64,000 bases of DNA from Roseiarcus sp963779095 (GTDB taxonomy: Bacteria; Pseudomonadota; Alphaproteobacteria; Rhizobiales; Beijerinckiaceae): positions 372,001-436,000 of the forward strand of contig CAVZWU010000022.1 in NCBI GenBank assembly GCA_963779095.1. Reading direction: 5' to 3'. This document shows positions 9,097 through 19,106 of this stretch, piece by piece. The translations under genes and the position numbers were made by a program. Numbering within the stretch: the first letter of the stretch is position 1; each line of letters starts with the position of its first letter. The notes under the pieces are model-generated. The model ran no database searches. It was not told the DNA's origin and worked only from the letters and a program-made list of their open reading frames with translations.

Positions 9097-9761
9097 TCAA
9101 TTCACGATCGCGAGCGCGAAGCCGTCCCAGCCCTTCGCGCCGACGGTCTGGATCGCGGTCGCGCTCAGCCGCGGCTCGCGCGCCATCAGTTCGAACATGC
9201 GGCGCACGCCGACGACGTCCGTGCTGCGGCTCGCTGCGTCGACCACCTCGCCCTCCCGCACCACATTGTCGACCACGATCGCCGTTCCCGGCCGCGAAAG
9301 GCGCAACGCCCATTCGAGATAGGCCGCGTTGTTGGTCTTGTCGGCGTCGATGAACACGAAGTCGAACGGTCCGAGCCCCTCGGCTTCGATCTTGGGCAGG
9401 GTCTCGAGCGCCGCGCCAGTTCTGATCTCGACTTTGGCGCTCAAGACCGGCGCGGGCGACGTTGCGGCGCGCGACCTCGGCGTGTCTGGCGCTCACTTCG
9501 AGCGTGATGAGCCGGCCGTCGTCGGGCAAGGCGCGCGCCAGCCAGATGGTCGAATAGCCGCCGAGCGTGCCGATCTCGAGCGCCTTGCGCGCGCCCGATC
9601 ATGCGCGCCAGGAGATGGATCAGCTTGCCCTGCGGCGCCGAGACGTCGATCGACGGCAGCCCAGCCGCGGAATTGGCGGCGAGCGCCTCGTCGAGCGCCG
9701 GGTCCGACCCGATCAGAGTCTTGGCGAAATAGGAATCGACCTCGCTCCAGCGTTTGCTCAT
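9097..9761 (-). CDS. Class I SAM-dependent O-methyltransferase (CCoAOMT family), frameshifted
   Basis: Soluble O-methyltransferase related to caffeoyl-CoA O-methyltransferases; substrate unknown. N-terminus 'MSKRWSEVDSYFAKTLIG', then 'IDVSAPQGKLIHLLA', a SAM-binding stretch (ALEIGTLGGYST type) reached after a shift near 9598, 'LEVSARHAEVARRN', and after a second shift near 9450 'EIRTGAALETLP' and the metal/catalytic 'FDFVFIDADKTNN'. The last residues 'VGAKGWDGFALAIVN' close the fold. Length of about 220 residues is as expected. Confidence 0.8.
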
Positions 9762-9806
9762 CAGCCTTTGTCACCTCTGTCTTGGGTCTTGCCGCGAACT
9801 GCTCGC

Positions 9807-10194
9807 TCACTCCGGCATAACCAGGTTGGCGTCGCGGGCGATGCGCCAGCGGCCGTCGGCTTCCTTGCGCAAAACGCTCATCGCATATCCCGACATACGC
9901 TTCGGCGCTTGGCCCGGCGAAGTCAGCTCGACCTGAATATGGTTGCGGATGTAGGCCCGCGCGCCGAAGACCTCGATCTCCTGCACCTCGGCGCGGGCGT
10001 CAATCGCGACGCCCTTCATGCGTTCGACTGTCGGCTGCGAACTCCGCCTTTCCAAACGGCGCGCGGCCCGGCGTCATGAAGACGACGTCGTCGGTCATCA
10101 TGTCCATCAGCGCGGGCAGGTCGCGAGCGTTGCTGGCCGCAATCCAGGCGTCGATGAGCTTGCGGATCTGGCGCGTGTCCTCGTCGGCGCTCAA
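9807..10194 (-). CDS. SnoaL-like / SgcJ-type small protein (NTF2 fold), frameshifted
   Basis: Small cytosolic protein of the SgcJ/EcaC or DUF4440 type, an NTF2-like fold with no assigned reaction. 'QIRKLIDAWIAASNARDLPALMDMM' helices precede 'DDVVFMTPG', and the C-terminal sheet includes 'AYIRNHIQVEL' and 'RWRIARDANLV'. A single frame break lies near 10035. The start is TTG 10194 with GGAAG upstream; the gene overlaps the cobT stop by 4 bases, so it is probably translated with cobT. Confidence 0.65.
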
Positions 10195-11213
10195 GGTTCT
10201 TCCTTGCCCGCCACGCCCGCTTCCGCGAAGGTCGCCATGCCGTTGTGGCAGGCGACCGCGGCCTTGACGATTCCGACCGCGAGCGCCGCGCCCGAGCCCT
10301 CGCCGAGCCGCATCCCGAAATCGAACAGCGGCGTCTTGCCGATGAGCTTCAGCGCGTGCCGATGCGCGCGCTCGGCCGAGACGTGGGCGGCGAGGCAATG
10401 GTCGAGAGCGCAGTCGTCGAGCGCCAGCAGCACGGCGGCCGCCGAGCACACGACGAAGCCGTCGAGCAGCACCGGCGTGCGGCGCAGGCGCGCGGCGAGG
10501 ATCGCGCCCGCGATCGCCGCGGTTTCGCGCCCGCCGAGGCGCGCCAGAATCTGCAGCGGATCGTCGAGATAGGCCTTATGGCGCGCGACCGCGGCGCGCA
10601 CGGCGTCGGCCTTGCGCCTCAGGCCCTCGTCGTCGACGCCGGTCCCGCGGCCAACCCAATCCTCCGCCTGGCCGCCATAGAGCGCATGATAGATGGCCGC
10701 CGCCGCCGTCGTATTGCCGATGCCCATCTCGCCGAGCACGAGCAGGTCCGGCTCGGAGGCGAGCGCCTCCATTCCGAAGGCCATCGTCGCCGCGCAGGAC
10801 TTCTCGTCGAGCGCCGGCTCCTGGGTGATGTCGCCGGTCGGCTTCTCCAGCGCCAGCTCATAGACTTTGAGGGAGATGTCGAACGTCTTGCAGATCTGGT
10901 TGATCGCCGCGCCGCCAGCCTGGAAATTCGCCACCATGGCCTCGGTCACCGACGGCGGAAAGGCGGAGACGCCCTGCGCGACAACGCCGTGATTGCCGGC
11001 GAACACCGCGACCAGCGGCCGGTCGACATGCGGCCGCGCCGATCCCTGCCAGGCCGCCATCCATTCGGCGATCTCCTCGAGCCGGCCGAGCGAGCCGGCA
11101 GGCTTGGTCAGTTGCCCCTCGCGCTCGCGCGCCGCCGCCCGCGCCGCCTCGTCGGCTTTGGGCATTTTGCGCAAAAGGTCGCGGATGTCGTCGAACGGAC
11201 GGGAGGTGGGCAT
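10191..11213 (-). CDS. cobT: Nicotinate-nucleotide--dimethylbenzimidazole phosphoribosyltransferase CobT
   Basis: Makes alpha-ribazole 5'-phosphate from nicotinate mononucleotide and dimethylbenzimidazole for the lower ligand of cobalamin. Seen in order: 'LTKPAGSLGRLEEIAEWMA', 'FAGNHGVVAQGVSAFP', 'LLVLGEMGIGNTTAAAAI', 'DGFVVCSAA', and the C-terminal 'FDFGMRLGEGSGAALA', whose Glu is the catalytic base. Length 340 is typical. ATG 11213 precedes 'PTSRPFDDIRDLL'. A SnoaL-like gene overlaps its stop. No cobalamin riboswitch was found upstream; two short palindromes were. Confidence 0.95.
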   Translation of the reverse strand: MPTSRPFDDIRDLLRKMPKADEAARAAAREREGQLTKPAGSLGRLEEIAEWMAAWQGSARPHVDRPLVAVFAGNHGVVAQGVSAFPPSVTEAMVANFQAGGAAINQICKTFDISLKVYELALEKPTGDITQEPALDEKSCAATMAFGMEALASEPDLLVLGEMGIGNTTAAAAIYHALYGGQAEDWVGRGTGVDDEGLRRKADAVRAAVARHKAYLDDPLQILARLGGRETAAIAGAILAARLRRTPVLLDGFVVCSAAAVLLALDDCALDHCLAAHVSAERAHRHALKLIGKTPLFDFGMRLGEGSGAALAVGIVKAAVACHNGMATFAEAGVAGKEEP

Positions 11214-11242
11214 GGATGGGGCTCGGAAACGGAATTGGAGAA

Positions 11243-11254
11243 CCCCTATAGGGG
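11243..11254. promoter_or_regulatory. 12-bp perfect palindrome 30 bases before cobT
   Basis: CCCCTATAGGGG, perfectly self-complementary, lies 30 bases upstream of the cobT start on the minus strand. Its spacing suits an operator or core-promoter element. Function is not established. Confidence 0.3.
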
Positions 11255-11335
11255 AAAATTGGCGGGGTCTGCAAAAGCTGGCTTTGCCATTAGAGCGGGC
11301 CAGCCAAGGATTTGGCCCCCTAAAGCCTTTCAACC

Positions 11336-11350
11336 TTGACAAAGTGTCAA
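11336..11350. promoter_or_regulatory. 15-bp inverted repeat TTGACA-AAG-TGTCAA
   Basis: A perfect 6-bp inverted repeat with a 3-base spacer in the 230-bp gap between the cobT start and the kinase stop. The left arm also matches a sigma-70 -35 hexamer. It could be an operator for cobT transcription. Evidence is symmetry only. Confidence 0.3.
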
Positions 11351-11446
11351 TTATTTTCGAACTTTTCCGGCTTCCATTTGAGGCAGGATTGGTGGAAGAA
11401 TGATCAAGATCCTACCGGGCGCTTGGGCCGCCGGTCTTGTCGCCCT

Positions 11447-14400
11447 TTATTCCGCCGCCTCGCGCATGGCGGCGTAGCGCGTCAGTTGCGCCCGCAAGGG
11501 CGCGGGCTTCAGCGGCTTGTTCATCACGACCGCGTCCTCCCGCGCCGCCTCGTCACGCACCTCAGGGCTTCGATCGGCGGTGGCGAGGATGGCGGGCGAT
11601 GCTGCGGCCGAAGCGCTCGCGCACCGCCCGGATCGCCGCGACGCCGTCGCCCAGAATCGAGGTGGTAGTCGGCGATGATGACGTCCGGCGGCCCGAACAT
11701 GTCGAGGGCCGCCATCGCCTCCTCAAGGCCATGGGCGGTCGCGACACGACAGCCCCAGCGGCTCAGGAGTACGCGCAGGCCTTCAAGCACGCGCGGCTCG
11801 TTGTCGATGGCGAGAACTTTCAGGCCCTCGAGCGGCTCGCCGGCAGCGACCGGCTCGGGCGCGTCGGGCTCCGCGCGGGGCTTGAAGCGCCGCGCGTCCG
11901 AGCGGCGCAGTGACGGAGAAGACCGAGCCCTTGCCCGGGCGCGAGCGCAACCCCACGGCATGCTCGAGCACGCGTCCCAGGCGCTCGACGATCGACAAGC
12001 CGAGCCCAAGGCCGCGCGCCACCCGCGCGCCCTGGTCGAGCCGCTTGAACTCGGCGAACACCGCGCGTTCATGCTCGGGCGGAATGCCTAAGCCCGTGTC
12101 CCAGACCTCGATGCGGACCGCGCCGGAAACTCGGCGGCAACCGACCAGCACCCGGCCGCTCAGCGTATATTTGAGCGCGTTCGAAATGAGGTTCTGCAAC
12201 AGGCGCCGCATGAGACGACGATCGGTGCGAACGGCGAGCCGGGTCGGAACGAAGACGAGCTTGAGCCCCTTCGCCCGGGCGAGCGCGGCAAACTCGATTT
12301 CGAGCGTCCGCATCAGATCGGCGACCGGAACGTCGGAGATTTCCGGACGCGTCGCGCCAGCGTCAAGCCGGGAAATGTCGAGCAGCGCGCCGATGATCTC
12401 CTCGACCGCCTCGAGCGAGACGTCGACATTGCGCGCGAGATTTTTGCGCTCGTCGGGGTCGATCTGGTTGACGCCTTCGGTCAGCGAGCTCGCATAGAGC
12501 CGCGCCGCGTTGAGCGGCTGCAGAATGTCGTGACTGGCCGCGGCGAGGAAACGCGTCTTGGAGAGATTGGCGGCGTCGGCCTCGTTCTTGGCCCGCTCGA
12601 GCTCGGCGTTGAGGCGCTGCAATTCCGCCGTGCGCTCATCGACGCGCCGCTCGAGCATCTCGTTGGCGGCCTCAAGCGCTTCCTCGGCCAGAACGGTCTC
12701 GGTCACGTCGGTATAGGTGGTGACGATGCCGCCGTCCGGAAGTCGCGCCGAGCGCACCTCGATGACGCGGTTGGTCGAGAGCAGGCGTAAGCGATTCGGC
12801 TGATCGTCATAGAGCAGGCTGGCGACCCGCTCGGCCACGAAATCCTCCGAATCTCCCGGCCCGTAGGCGCCGCGGCCGGCGTTGAAGCGCACGATCTCGT
12901 CAAGCCCCACGCCATGGCGCAGCATGGCGGGCGGCAGGCCGAAAAGGTCGGCGAATTCGCGGTTCCAGGCGGTCAGCGCCAGATTGGCGTCAAAGACGCT
13001 GATGCCCTGCTTCGCGTGGTCGAGGGCATGCTGCAACTGATCGCGGCTCGACTGGATCGCCGCCGAGGCTTCGTCGATGAGCTTGAGCGCCGAATGGCCG
13101 GACACGGTCCTCGGCCTCAAGAGCAGCGACATGACCTGGCGCGAGGTCGAGGCGCCGATCGCCGGCGAGAGCAGAAACTCGGCGTGGCGAATGAGTTGCG
13201 CGCTGGCCTCGAGCGCGGGGTCGTAAACGAGGCCGCGCTCGCGCATGAAGCTCGCGAAGGCGCGGCGCGCCCGCCCGGCTCCGAGATAGCGGGCGACCGC
13301 CGCCTCGAGTTCGCCCGCGGTCGTCGACGAACGCCAGAGGCGGAACGCCTGCGGCTTGCCGCCGGCGCCCGACCCCGGCGAAGGCGCTTGCCTGCGCGCG
13401 TTCGAGCGCGCTCGGCTGGCGGGTCAGCGAAAAGGCGACAAACGCCGCGACATTCGCGGCCAGCGACAGGACCACCCCGCCCACCAGCGCGTTGGGGGCG
13501 AAGGCGACGAGCGCCGCCGGGCTCAGCCAGGCGATCGCCATCGGCCCGTGCGTAAGAAGGCTCGAAAGCGCCTGGTCCGGCCGGATCGACGGCAACAGCA
13601 GGAGGTAGAACCAGATCAGCGAGCCTACGGTCATGCCGGCGATCGCGCCCCGCGCCGTCCCGCGCCGCCAGAAGAGGCCGCCGAGAAAGGCCGGCGCGAT
13701 CTGCGCCACCGCCGCGAACGACAGGAGGCCGATGGAGACCAGCCCCGTTTTTCCGGTCATCCGCTCGTAGGCGAAGCCCAGCGCCAGGACGCCGACGATC
13801 GCGATGCGGCGCACCCAGAGCACCAGCGCGCCGATGTCGCCTTCCGCGGCGGAGCGCCGGCGCCCCCCGGCGCCTGAGCAGGAGCGGCATCACCAGGTCG
13901 TTGGAAATGGTGATCGACGAGCGCGACGCTTTCGACCACAACCATGCCGGTCGCCGCCGAGAGGCCGCCGACCATCGTCAGGAGCGCCACGCCATGCGCG
14001 CCTGCGCTCAGCGGCAGCGCAAGAACCGTCAGGTCGCGATTGAAAGAGGCCTGCGGGAAAATCTTGAGGCCAGCGATGGCGAGGGGCGCAACAAACAGAT
14101 TGATCAGCACGAGATAGGTCGGAAACAGCCAGGCCGCGGTGCGAATGCCCCGCTCGTCGTGGTTCTCGACAACGGCGACGTGGAACTGGCGCGGCAGAAG
14201 CACGATCGCGAACGCCGACAGCAGCGTGGTCACCACCCATATCGCGGGATCGGGAGGGGTCTGGATCACCGACGCGATCCTGGGATCGGACCCAGCGATC
14301 TCGGTCAGCTCGCCGAGGCCGTTGTTGAGCCTCCAGACGACGAAGGCGCCGACGGCGAGAAACGCAACGAGCTTGACGATCGATTCGACCGCGATGGCGA

Positions 14401-14981
14401 GAATGAGACCGTCCTGGTGCTCCTTCGGGTTGATGCGCCGGGTGCCGAACGCCATCGCGAAGAGGGCGAGCAGCAACGAGACCACGAGATAGAACGAGGC
14501 CGAGGGCGAATCCGGCGTGAGGCGCCCGTGATCGAAGGAATTCGACCACCATCAATATTGTTGGCGCGACGGCTTTGAGCTGGAGCGCCACATAGGGCGC
14601 CGAGCCGATCAGCACGACGAGCGCGGCGACGGCGGCGACGCCTTGAGATTTTCCGTAGCGCGCGGAAACGAAATCGGCGACCGTGGTGACGTTCTGCGCG
14701 CGGGCGAGATTGGCGACGCGGGCGATGAACGGCGCGCCGAGGCCGATGACGAGAATGGGGCCGATATAGATCGGCAGAAAATCAAGCCCGTGCTCGGAGG
14801 CGAGCCCGACCGAGCCGTAATAAGTCCAGGAGGTGCAATAGACGGCAAGGCTCAGCGCATAGACGACCGGGCGCGAGCGGCCCGATGCAAAGCGCCGCCC
14901 GGCGCCGTCTCCCCACCAGGCGATGAGGAACAGAAACGAGACGTAGCCGATCGCGGTCAGAAAAACCGTCGTGCCGTTCAT
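11447..14981 (-). CDS. SSS-domain hybrid sensor histidine kinase (PutP-like N-terminus, PAS, HisKA, HATPase, receiver), heavily frameshifted
   Basis: Membrane sensor kinase of the CbrA-like class. The N-terminal half is a sodium:solute-symporter domain: 'TSWTYYGSVGLA', 'FLPIYIGPILVIG' and 'INPKEHQDGLILAIAVES' with many membrane spans. A linker leads to a PAS domain ('LDHAKQGISVFDANL'), a coiled coil ('EERVDERTAELQRLNAELE'-like), the phospho-acceptor His in 'AAASHDILQPLNAAR', an HATPase domain ('NLISNALKY', 'DTGLGIPP', 'GLGLGLSIVERL') and a receiver domain ('DNEPRVLEGL', phospho-Asp in 'IIADYHLD', Lys in 'MNKPLKPAPLR') ending at 11447. At least seven frame breaks occur (near 14540, 13918, 13870, 13375, 11912, 11660, 11600), yet every catalytic motif is intact. 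No separate response regulator lies beside it. Confidence 0.8.
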
Positions 14982-15231
14982 CTAAAGCCGAGCGTTTGTC
15001 CCTTGCTGACTGACAGGCACACTAAACGATGATTGCGCTCCGTGAAATCAACCGTGGTTGCCGAATTGGGGCGCCTGGCTTGCCGATGAGCGCCGGATGC
15101 GCGATGGAAATGAAAGCGGCGAGACGATCGTCGGCGCGAGGGGGAGGGAGACCCGGAGGTTTTTGGTTCCGAAGTCCAGGCGAAGACGTCGGTGGGCGTC
15201 AAGTTGGACAAGGCATAGCGCGGGAAGCGGC

Positions 15232-15570
15232 ATGAGGGCTTTGATCGCGATCCTCGGAGCGTTGGCCGCTCTCCCGGCATGCGCTCACGACCAGTGGACG
15301 AACGGCGCCCCGATCCCCGATTGGGTGAAAGCTTCGTGCTGCGGTCCAGCGGACGCCCATCATCTGACGCCCGACCAGGTCCACCGGTATGCCGACTATT
15401 ACCGCGTCGACGGGTATCATCGCCCGATCCCTATCCGCTTGGCGCTTCCGAGCCAGGACGGCGATTACTGGATTTTCTATCGGGACAAAGACGGAGCGCC
15501 CGGCGCAAACGGCGGGGGGAGCGACGGCCAGTCGGGCGTCTATTGCTTCTTCGTGCCGATGGCGTTTTGA
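15232..15570 (+). CDS. Small secreted protein of unknown function
   Basis: 112-residue protein with a signal peptide ('MRALIAILGALAALPACA') and a mature part beginning HDQWTNG. A Cys-Cys pair occurs in 'KASCCGPADAHHL', followed by 'DYYRVDGYHRPIPI' and 'DGDYWIFYRDKDG'; a Cys lies near the C-terminus ('GVYCFFVPMAF'). I recognise it only as a hypothetical periplasmic protein type found in Hyphomicrobiales. ATG 15232 is preceded by GGAAGCGG. It is sandwiched between the intact kinase 5' end and a duplicated copy of that 5' end. Confidence 0.7.
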   Translation: MRALIAILGALAALPACAHDQWTNGAPIPDWVKASCCGPADAHHLTPDQVHRYADYYRVDGYHRPIPIRLALPSQDGDYWIFYRDKDGAPGANGGGSDGQSGVYCFFVPMAF

Positions 15571-15599
15571 GCCTGGCGCCGTCGTCGGCGAGGGCGGAT

Positions 15600-15743
15600 A
15601 AAAAACGGCGCATGGCGCTGTCGCCCCACCAGGCGATCAGGAACAGAAGAAAAACATAGCCGATGGCGGTCAGAAAAACCGTCGTCCCGTTCATCGGGGC
15701 GGCATATTAAACCATGATGGCGGTGCGCGGAATCGACTACGTC
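15600..15743 (-). pseudogene. Duplicated 5' end and leader of the SSS-histidine kinase gene
   Basis: Reading minus strand from 15694: MNGTTVFLTAIGYV then 'FLLFLIAWWGDSAMRRF', nearly the same as the first 30 residues of the kinase that starts at 14981. Over 71 aligned bases (15624-15694 against 14911-14981) I count 63 identities. Upstream similarity continues into the untranslated leader (about 15702-15740 against 15016-15056). After about residue 31 the similarity to the kinase is lost. It is a truncated tandem copy, not an intact gene. Confidence 0.75.
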
Positions 15744-15843
15744 GCTGAAGCGCAATGCCTTTCCAGGAGCGGCCTCTCAGGGCGGGAAACAGACTTCGCT
15801 GCGAAGGGCGAGGCGCGCTGACAACGCATGGCGCAATCGCAAG

Positions 15844-17190
15844 TCATGCGCTGGCCGCAAAGAGATCCCAGGACCCCGGCAAGCCCTTAAGCTCGTGCGT
15901 GCCGCGCTCGGAAAATTTCAGTCCGCCGCTCGCGACGAGATCGGTAACGACCCGCGAGACGATAACTTCGTCCGAACCAGCCTTCGCCATAACACGCGCG
16001 GCGGCGTGGACCCCGATGCCTCCGATATCACCGCTGCGTAGTTCGATCTCGCCGGTGTGAAGCCCCGCCCGCACCGCCAGGCCCAAGCGTCGCGCCGCAG
16101 CTTCGAGCGCCAATGCGCAACGAATCGCGCGGCCGGGTCCGTCGAAGGTCGCCAGGATGCCGTCGCCAGTCAACTTGATCAGATTTCCTTTATTCTGCGT
16201 CACAACTCGCCGCGCCGCCTGATCGTGCTCGTCGAGCGCCCGACGCCATGCCTGATCGCCCATTTCGGCCGCCCGCCGGGTGGAATCGACGATGTCGGTA
16301 AAGAGAACCGTCGCCAGAATGCGGTCGACTTCAGGGGCGGTCGCGTCGCGATTGCCGGTGACAAACTCTTCGATGTCGCCGCACAATCGTATCTGGTCGC
16401 CCGGGAAAATTAGATGGTCGCTGCAATCTTCATATTCAATGAAATTGGCTTCCGGAATGTGCGACGCCAAGAACTTGCCGTTCTCGATCGAGAGGCCGTC
16501 CCCCTTGCGATGCAACACCAACGTCGGCACGCGAATGGTAGGGAGGACTTCGCGTACGTCAATCGCCAGGTTGTAGCGCACCGTCAGCTTCAAAGCGCCG
16601 GGAGCCAGGGCCAAACGCTCAAGTTTTGCAAACAGCTTGACGGTCCCGGGATCGTTGAGGCAGGTCGGGAGAAAGTAGGACATGCTGGCGCCGGTACCCC
16701 AGCCGGCCACCCAAAGTTCGTCTATATGGTTCACCAGCACCTCTGCCGGCGGCATGATGGGAAAGTCCGGGGCGCTGCAGAACCGCGCAAAGCTGCCAAA
16801 GAGCACAAGGTGCGAAACTCGTTCAGGGAATGTCGCAGCAAACATGATGCTGATCGGGCCGCCCTCAGAACAACCAAGCACGACGGCGCGCTTAGATCCG
16901 ATCGCATCTAGAACGGCTCGGACGTCGTCGACCCGCTGCTCGAACGACGGCATGTCGAGATAGCGATCCGACAGGCCCTGACCAGTCTTATCGAAGGTGA
17001 CAACCCGCGCGAACCCAGCCAAGCGTCTAAGGAAACTCGTATACCCGGGCAACTCGTGCATGAATTCCACGTGCGTAATCATTCCGGGAACGAAGATCAG
17101 ATCAATCGGACCGGCGCCCATTACCTGATAGGCGACGCTTAGCTCCCCGCTTCTGGTGTAATGCGTCTCTGGTAGGTCAAGAGTGCTCAT
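15844..17190 (-). CDS. Alpha/beta-hydrolase fused to class III adenylate/guanylate cyclase
   Basis: 448-residue two-domain protein. Residues 1-280 are an alpha/beta-hydrolase with nucleophile Ser108 in 'GCSEGG' and a likely catalytic His in 'DCSDHLIFPGD' (His259). Residues 290-445 are a class III nucleotide cyclase: metal-binding Asp299 in 'LFTDIVDST' and Asp343 in 'KLTGDGILATFDGP', and 'GIGVHAAARV' near 392-401 in the transition-state region. The product is likely cAMP, possibly cGMP. This domain order is known in alphaproteobacteria and mycobacteria; the hydrolase domain is thought to be sensory or regulatory, substrate unknown. The gene is intact. A palindromic CRP/FNR-like site occurs elsewhere in the window (38631). 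Confidence 0.9.
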   Translation of the reverse strand: MSTLDLPETHYTRSGELSVAYQVMGAGPIDLIFVPGMITHVEFMHELPGYTSFLRRLAGFARVVTFDKTGQGLSDRYLDMPSFEQRVDDVRAVLDAIGSKRAVVLGCSEGGPISIMFAATFPERVSHLVLFGSFARFCSAPDFPIMPPAEVLVNHIDELWVAGWGTGASMSYFLPTCLNDPGTVKLFAKLERLALAPGALKLTVRYNLAIDVREVLPTIRVPTLVLHRKGDGLSIENGKFLASHIPEANFIEYEDCSDHLIFPGDQIRLCGDIEEFVTGNRDATAPEVDRILATVLFTDIVDSTRRAAEMGDQAWRRALDEHDQAARRVVTQNKGNLIKLTGDGILATFDGPGRAIRCALALEAAARRLGLAVRAGLHTGEIELRSGDIGGIGVHAAARVMAKAGSDEVIVSRVVTDLVASGGLKFSERGTHELKGLPGSWDLFAASA

Positions 17191-18115
17191 GGATTACTCC
17201 TGTCGTCGCCGAAGAAATTTGCATCAAATCGGAAATTGGACGCGCCTTACAGGTATGACGGCGGTGTTATTGTCTTTTTTAAATCGTTTTATCTTGGAGG
17301 CACTTGGAGGCACTTGCAAAATAGAACAGGGTTCGCGCTTCGATTGTATTCGTCCTCCATCCGATTCCGTTTTGATTCCCGGAAAAAAGGGTTTGCAAGA
17401 GGCTCCTCGGAGGGCCGCTGGCTTGGTATCGTCCTCCTACTCAACGTGGCCGGCCTTTTTGCCTCACGGACATTTGTCCATCGGCGGCTGCCGAGCACAC
17501 ATGTCTCTATCTATCAGATTCCGAATGCGTCGTTAACCTTCGTTAATCGCCGACAAAGAAGGCTCGTGCGTCGTTTTGACGCAGTGCCTGCCCAGCCAAA
17601 GGTTGAGCCTCGCTAAACGCGCAATGATTAGCCGTTCTCCTCAATGACTCTTACGGGGTCGGGAGCGTCCAATTGGGTTTTAAACCATAGACCTTAGCCG
17701 CTGGGATTGGACACCCGACGGGTTAACGGCACAGACGACAATTTCTTGCAGAAAATCAGAAGCTAAGTTAACCTTGGCCCATGAACAATTCCGCCCTTCC
17801 GCATGGCCTCGACCGCACGCCCGCGTCCCGGGCGCCCCTCAACGCCAGGGGAAGGCGAGCGCGAATTTTTTTTTGCGAAAATCCCGCGTAACCCATTGAA
17901 AAGTCTCGATTCTGACGAGAGAATCCAAGGAAATCCAAGCTTTTCCAACCCTCAAAAACCGGGGTTTCCAAAGCCAAATGGCGAGGCGCCAAGAAAACCC
18001 AAATGCGCCGGCTGACCAACCTCTCGGCCCGAGGCCGAGACGACGAAGCCGCCCGGCTCCAACCATAGGGGCATAGGCTGCCCTAGGCCATGCTGTCATT
18101 AGATGGAACCGGCGT
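17191..18115. other. Gene-free intergenic region with lower GC
   Basis: About 0.9 kb without a convincing gene. It is clearly less GC-rich than the flanks. It holds a short tandem duplication of TTGGAGGCAC (about 17296-17316), several TTAAC-containing words (for example TTAACCTTCGTTAA near 17532), and an A/T run at about 17866. Short open frames are present but show no conserved motif or normal codon use. Confidence 0.5.
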
Positions 18116-18242
18116 CGTCATTGCGAGCGAAGCGAAGCAATCCAGAGATCGTGGGACCCCCTTCGTTGTCTGGATTGCTTCGTCGCCATAGCCCGTCGAA
18201 AGACGGGCGTCTTTCGACGCCCTATTGGCTCCTCGCAATGAC
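18116..18242. repeat. Dispersed palindromic repeat, copy 2
   Basis: Begins CGTCATTGCGAGCGAAGCG and ends CCTCGCAATGAC, with 'TGGATTGCTTCGTCGCC' and an internal hairpin 'CCCGTCGAAAGACGGG' in between. It has the same ends and same flanking GG as copy 1 at 7446, and its middle matches copy 3 at 48026-48208 in reverse orientation. It lies downstream of leuD's 3' end. Confidence 0.8.
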
Positions 18243-18277
18243 AGACCCATGCGAACGCATCGGCCCGCAAGGACGGA

Positions 18278-18883
18278 TCACCGCCAGGGGTGGGCGGCGG
18301 CGGACTTCTTCTCATGCGCCTCGATCGCCGACGCCTCGACCAGGGTGAGCCCGATGTCGTCGAGCCCTTCGATGAGGCAGTGCTTGCGGAAGGGGTCGAT
18401 CTCGAACTTGACGACCCCGCCGTCGGGCCCGCGGATCTCCTGGGCCTCGAGATCGATGGTCAGCGTCGCGTTGGCGCCGCGCTCGGCGTCGTCATGCAGC
18501 TTGGCGAGATCCTCGCGCGACACCTTGATCGGCAGGAGGCCGTTCTTGAAGCTGTTGTTGTAGAAGATGTCGGCGAAGTCGGTCGCGATCACGCACCGCA
18601 CGCCGAAGTCGGTGAGCGCCCAGGGCGCGTGCTCGCGCGACGAGCCGCAGCCGAAATTGTCGCCGGCGACGATGATCGCAGCCTTGCGGTAGGCCGGCTT
18701 GTTGAGGACGAAGTCGGGATTCTCGGATCCATCCTCGCGATAGCGCATCTCGGAGAAGAGACCCGCGCCGAGCCCGGTGCGCTTGATCGTCTTGAGATAC
18801 TGCTTGGGGATGATCATGTCCGTGTCGATGTTGTCGATCGGCAGCGGAGCGGCGACCCCGGTCAATGTGGTGAACTTGTCCAT
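18278..18883 (-). CDS. leuD: 3-isopropylmalate dehydratase small subunit
   Basis: Small subunit of isopropylmalate isomerase (leucine biosynthesis), partner of LeuC, which is not in the window. 'PIDNIDTDMIIPKQYLKTI' opens the swivel domain, 'AGDNFGCGSSREHAPWAL' is the family signature, and 'DFADIFYNNSFKNGLLPI' follows. Length of 201 residues matches the bacterial form. Start ATG 18883. Intact. Confidence 0.97.
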   Translation of the reverse strand: MDKFTTLTGVAAPLPIDNIDTDMIIPKQYLKTIKRTGLGAGLFSEMRYREDGSENPDFVLNKPAYRKAAIIVAGDNFGCGSSREHAPWALTDFGVRCVIATDFADIFYNNSFKNGLLPIKVSREDLAKLHDDAERGANATLTIDLEAQEIRGPDGGVVKFEIDPFRKHCLIEGLDDIGLTLVEASAIEAHEKKSAAAHPWR

Positions 18884-19106
18884 CGGTTCCTGTCTCGACG
18901 CCCGAACTCGAACGCAAGCCCGGTGAGGGAAATCTGAGGGCAGGCTCTAGCAAAGCCCGCTTCAGCCGGCAACGGCGACATCGTCGACGATAGAGAGCTG
19001 CGCGCGCTTCTTCAGAAGGCTGCGGGGGAGGTCCGACGCCCGCCGAGGATTTCGCGTATAATCTCTAGATCGGAGGCCGATTAGCTCTGATTCGCGCGAG
19101 GATCGT

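Noticed and set aside
11214..11400. Cobalamin riboswitch before cobT
   Set aside because: No B12-box or long conserved structure could be recognised; only short palindromes.
11400..11477. 25-residue hydrophobic peptide frame
   Set aside because: It has a fair ribosome site (GGTGGAAG) but overlaps antisense with the kinase receiver domain and has no support beyond an open frame.
17236..17616. 126-codon open frame in the low-GC gap
   Set aside because: Composition unlike other genes here, no ribosome site, no domain.
17520..17780. CtrA-type TTAA-N7-TTAA boxes
   Set aside because: The clearest pair (TTAACCTTCGTTAA) has a 6-base spacer, not 7, and no regulated gene start is close.
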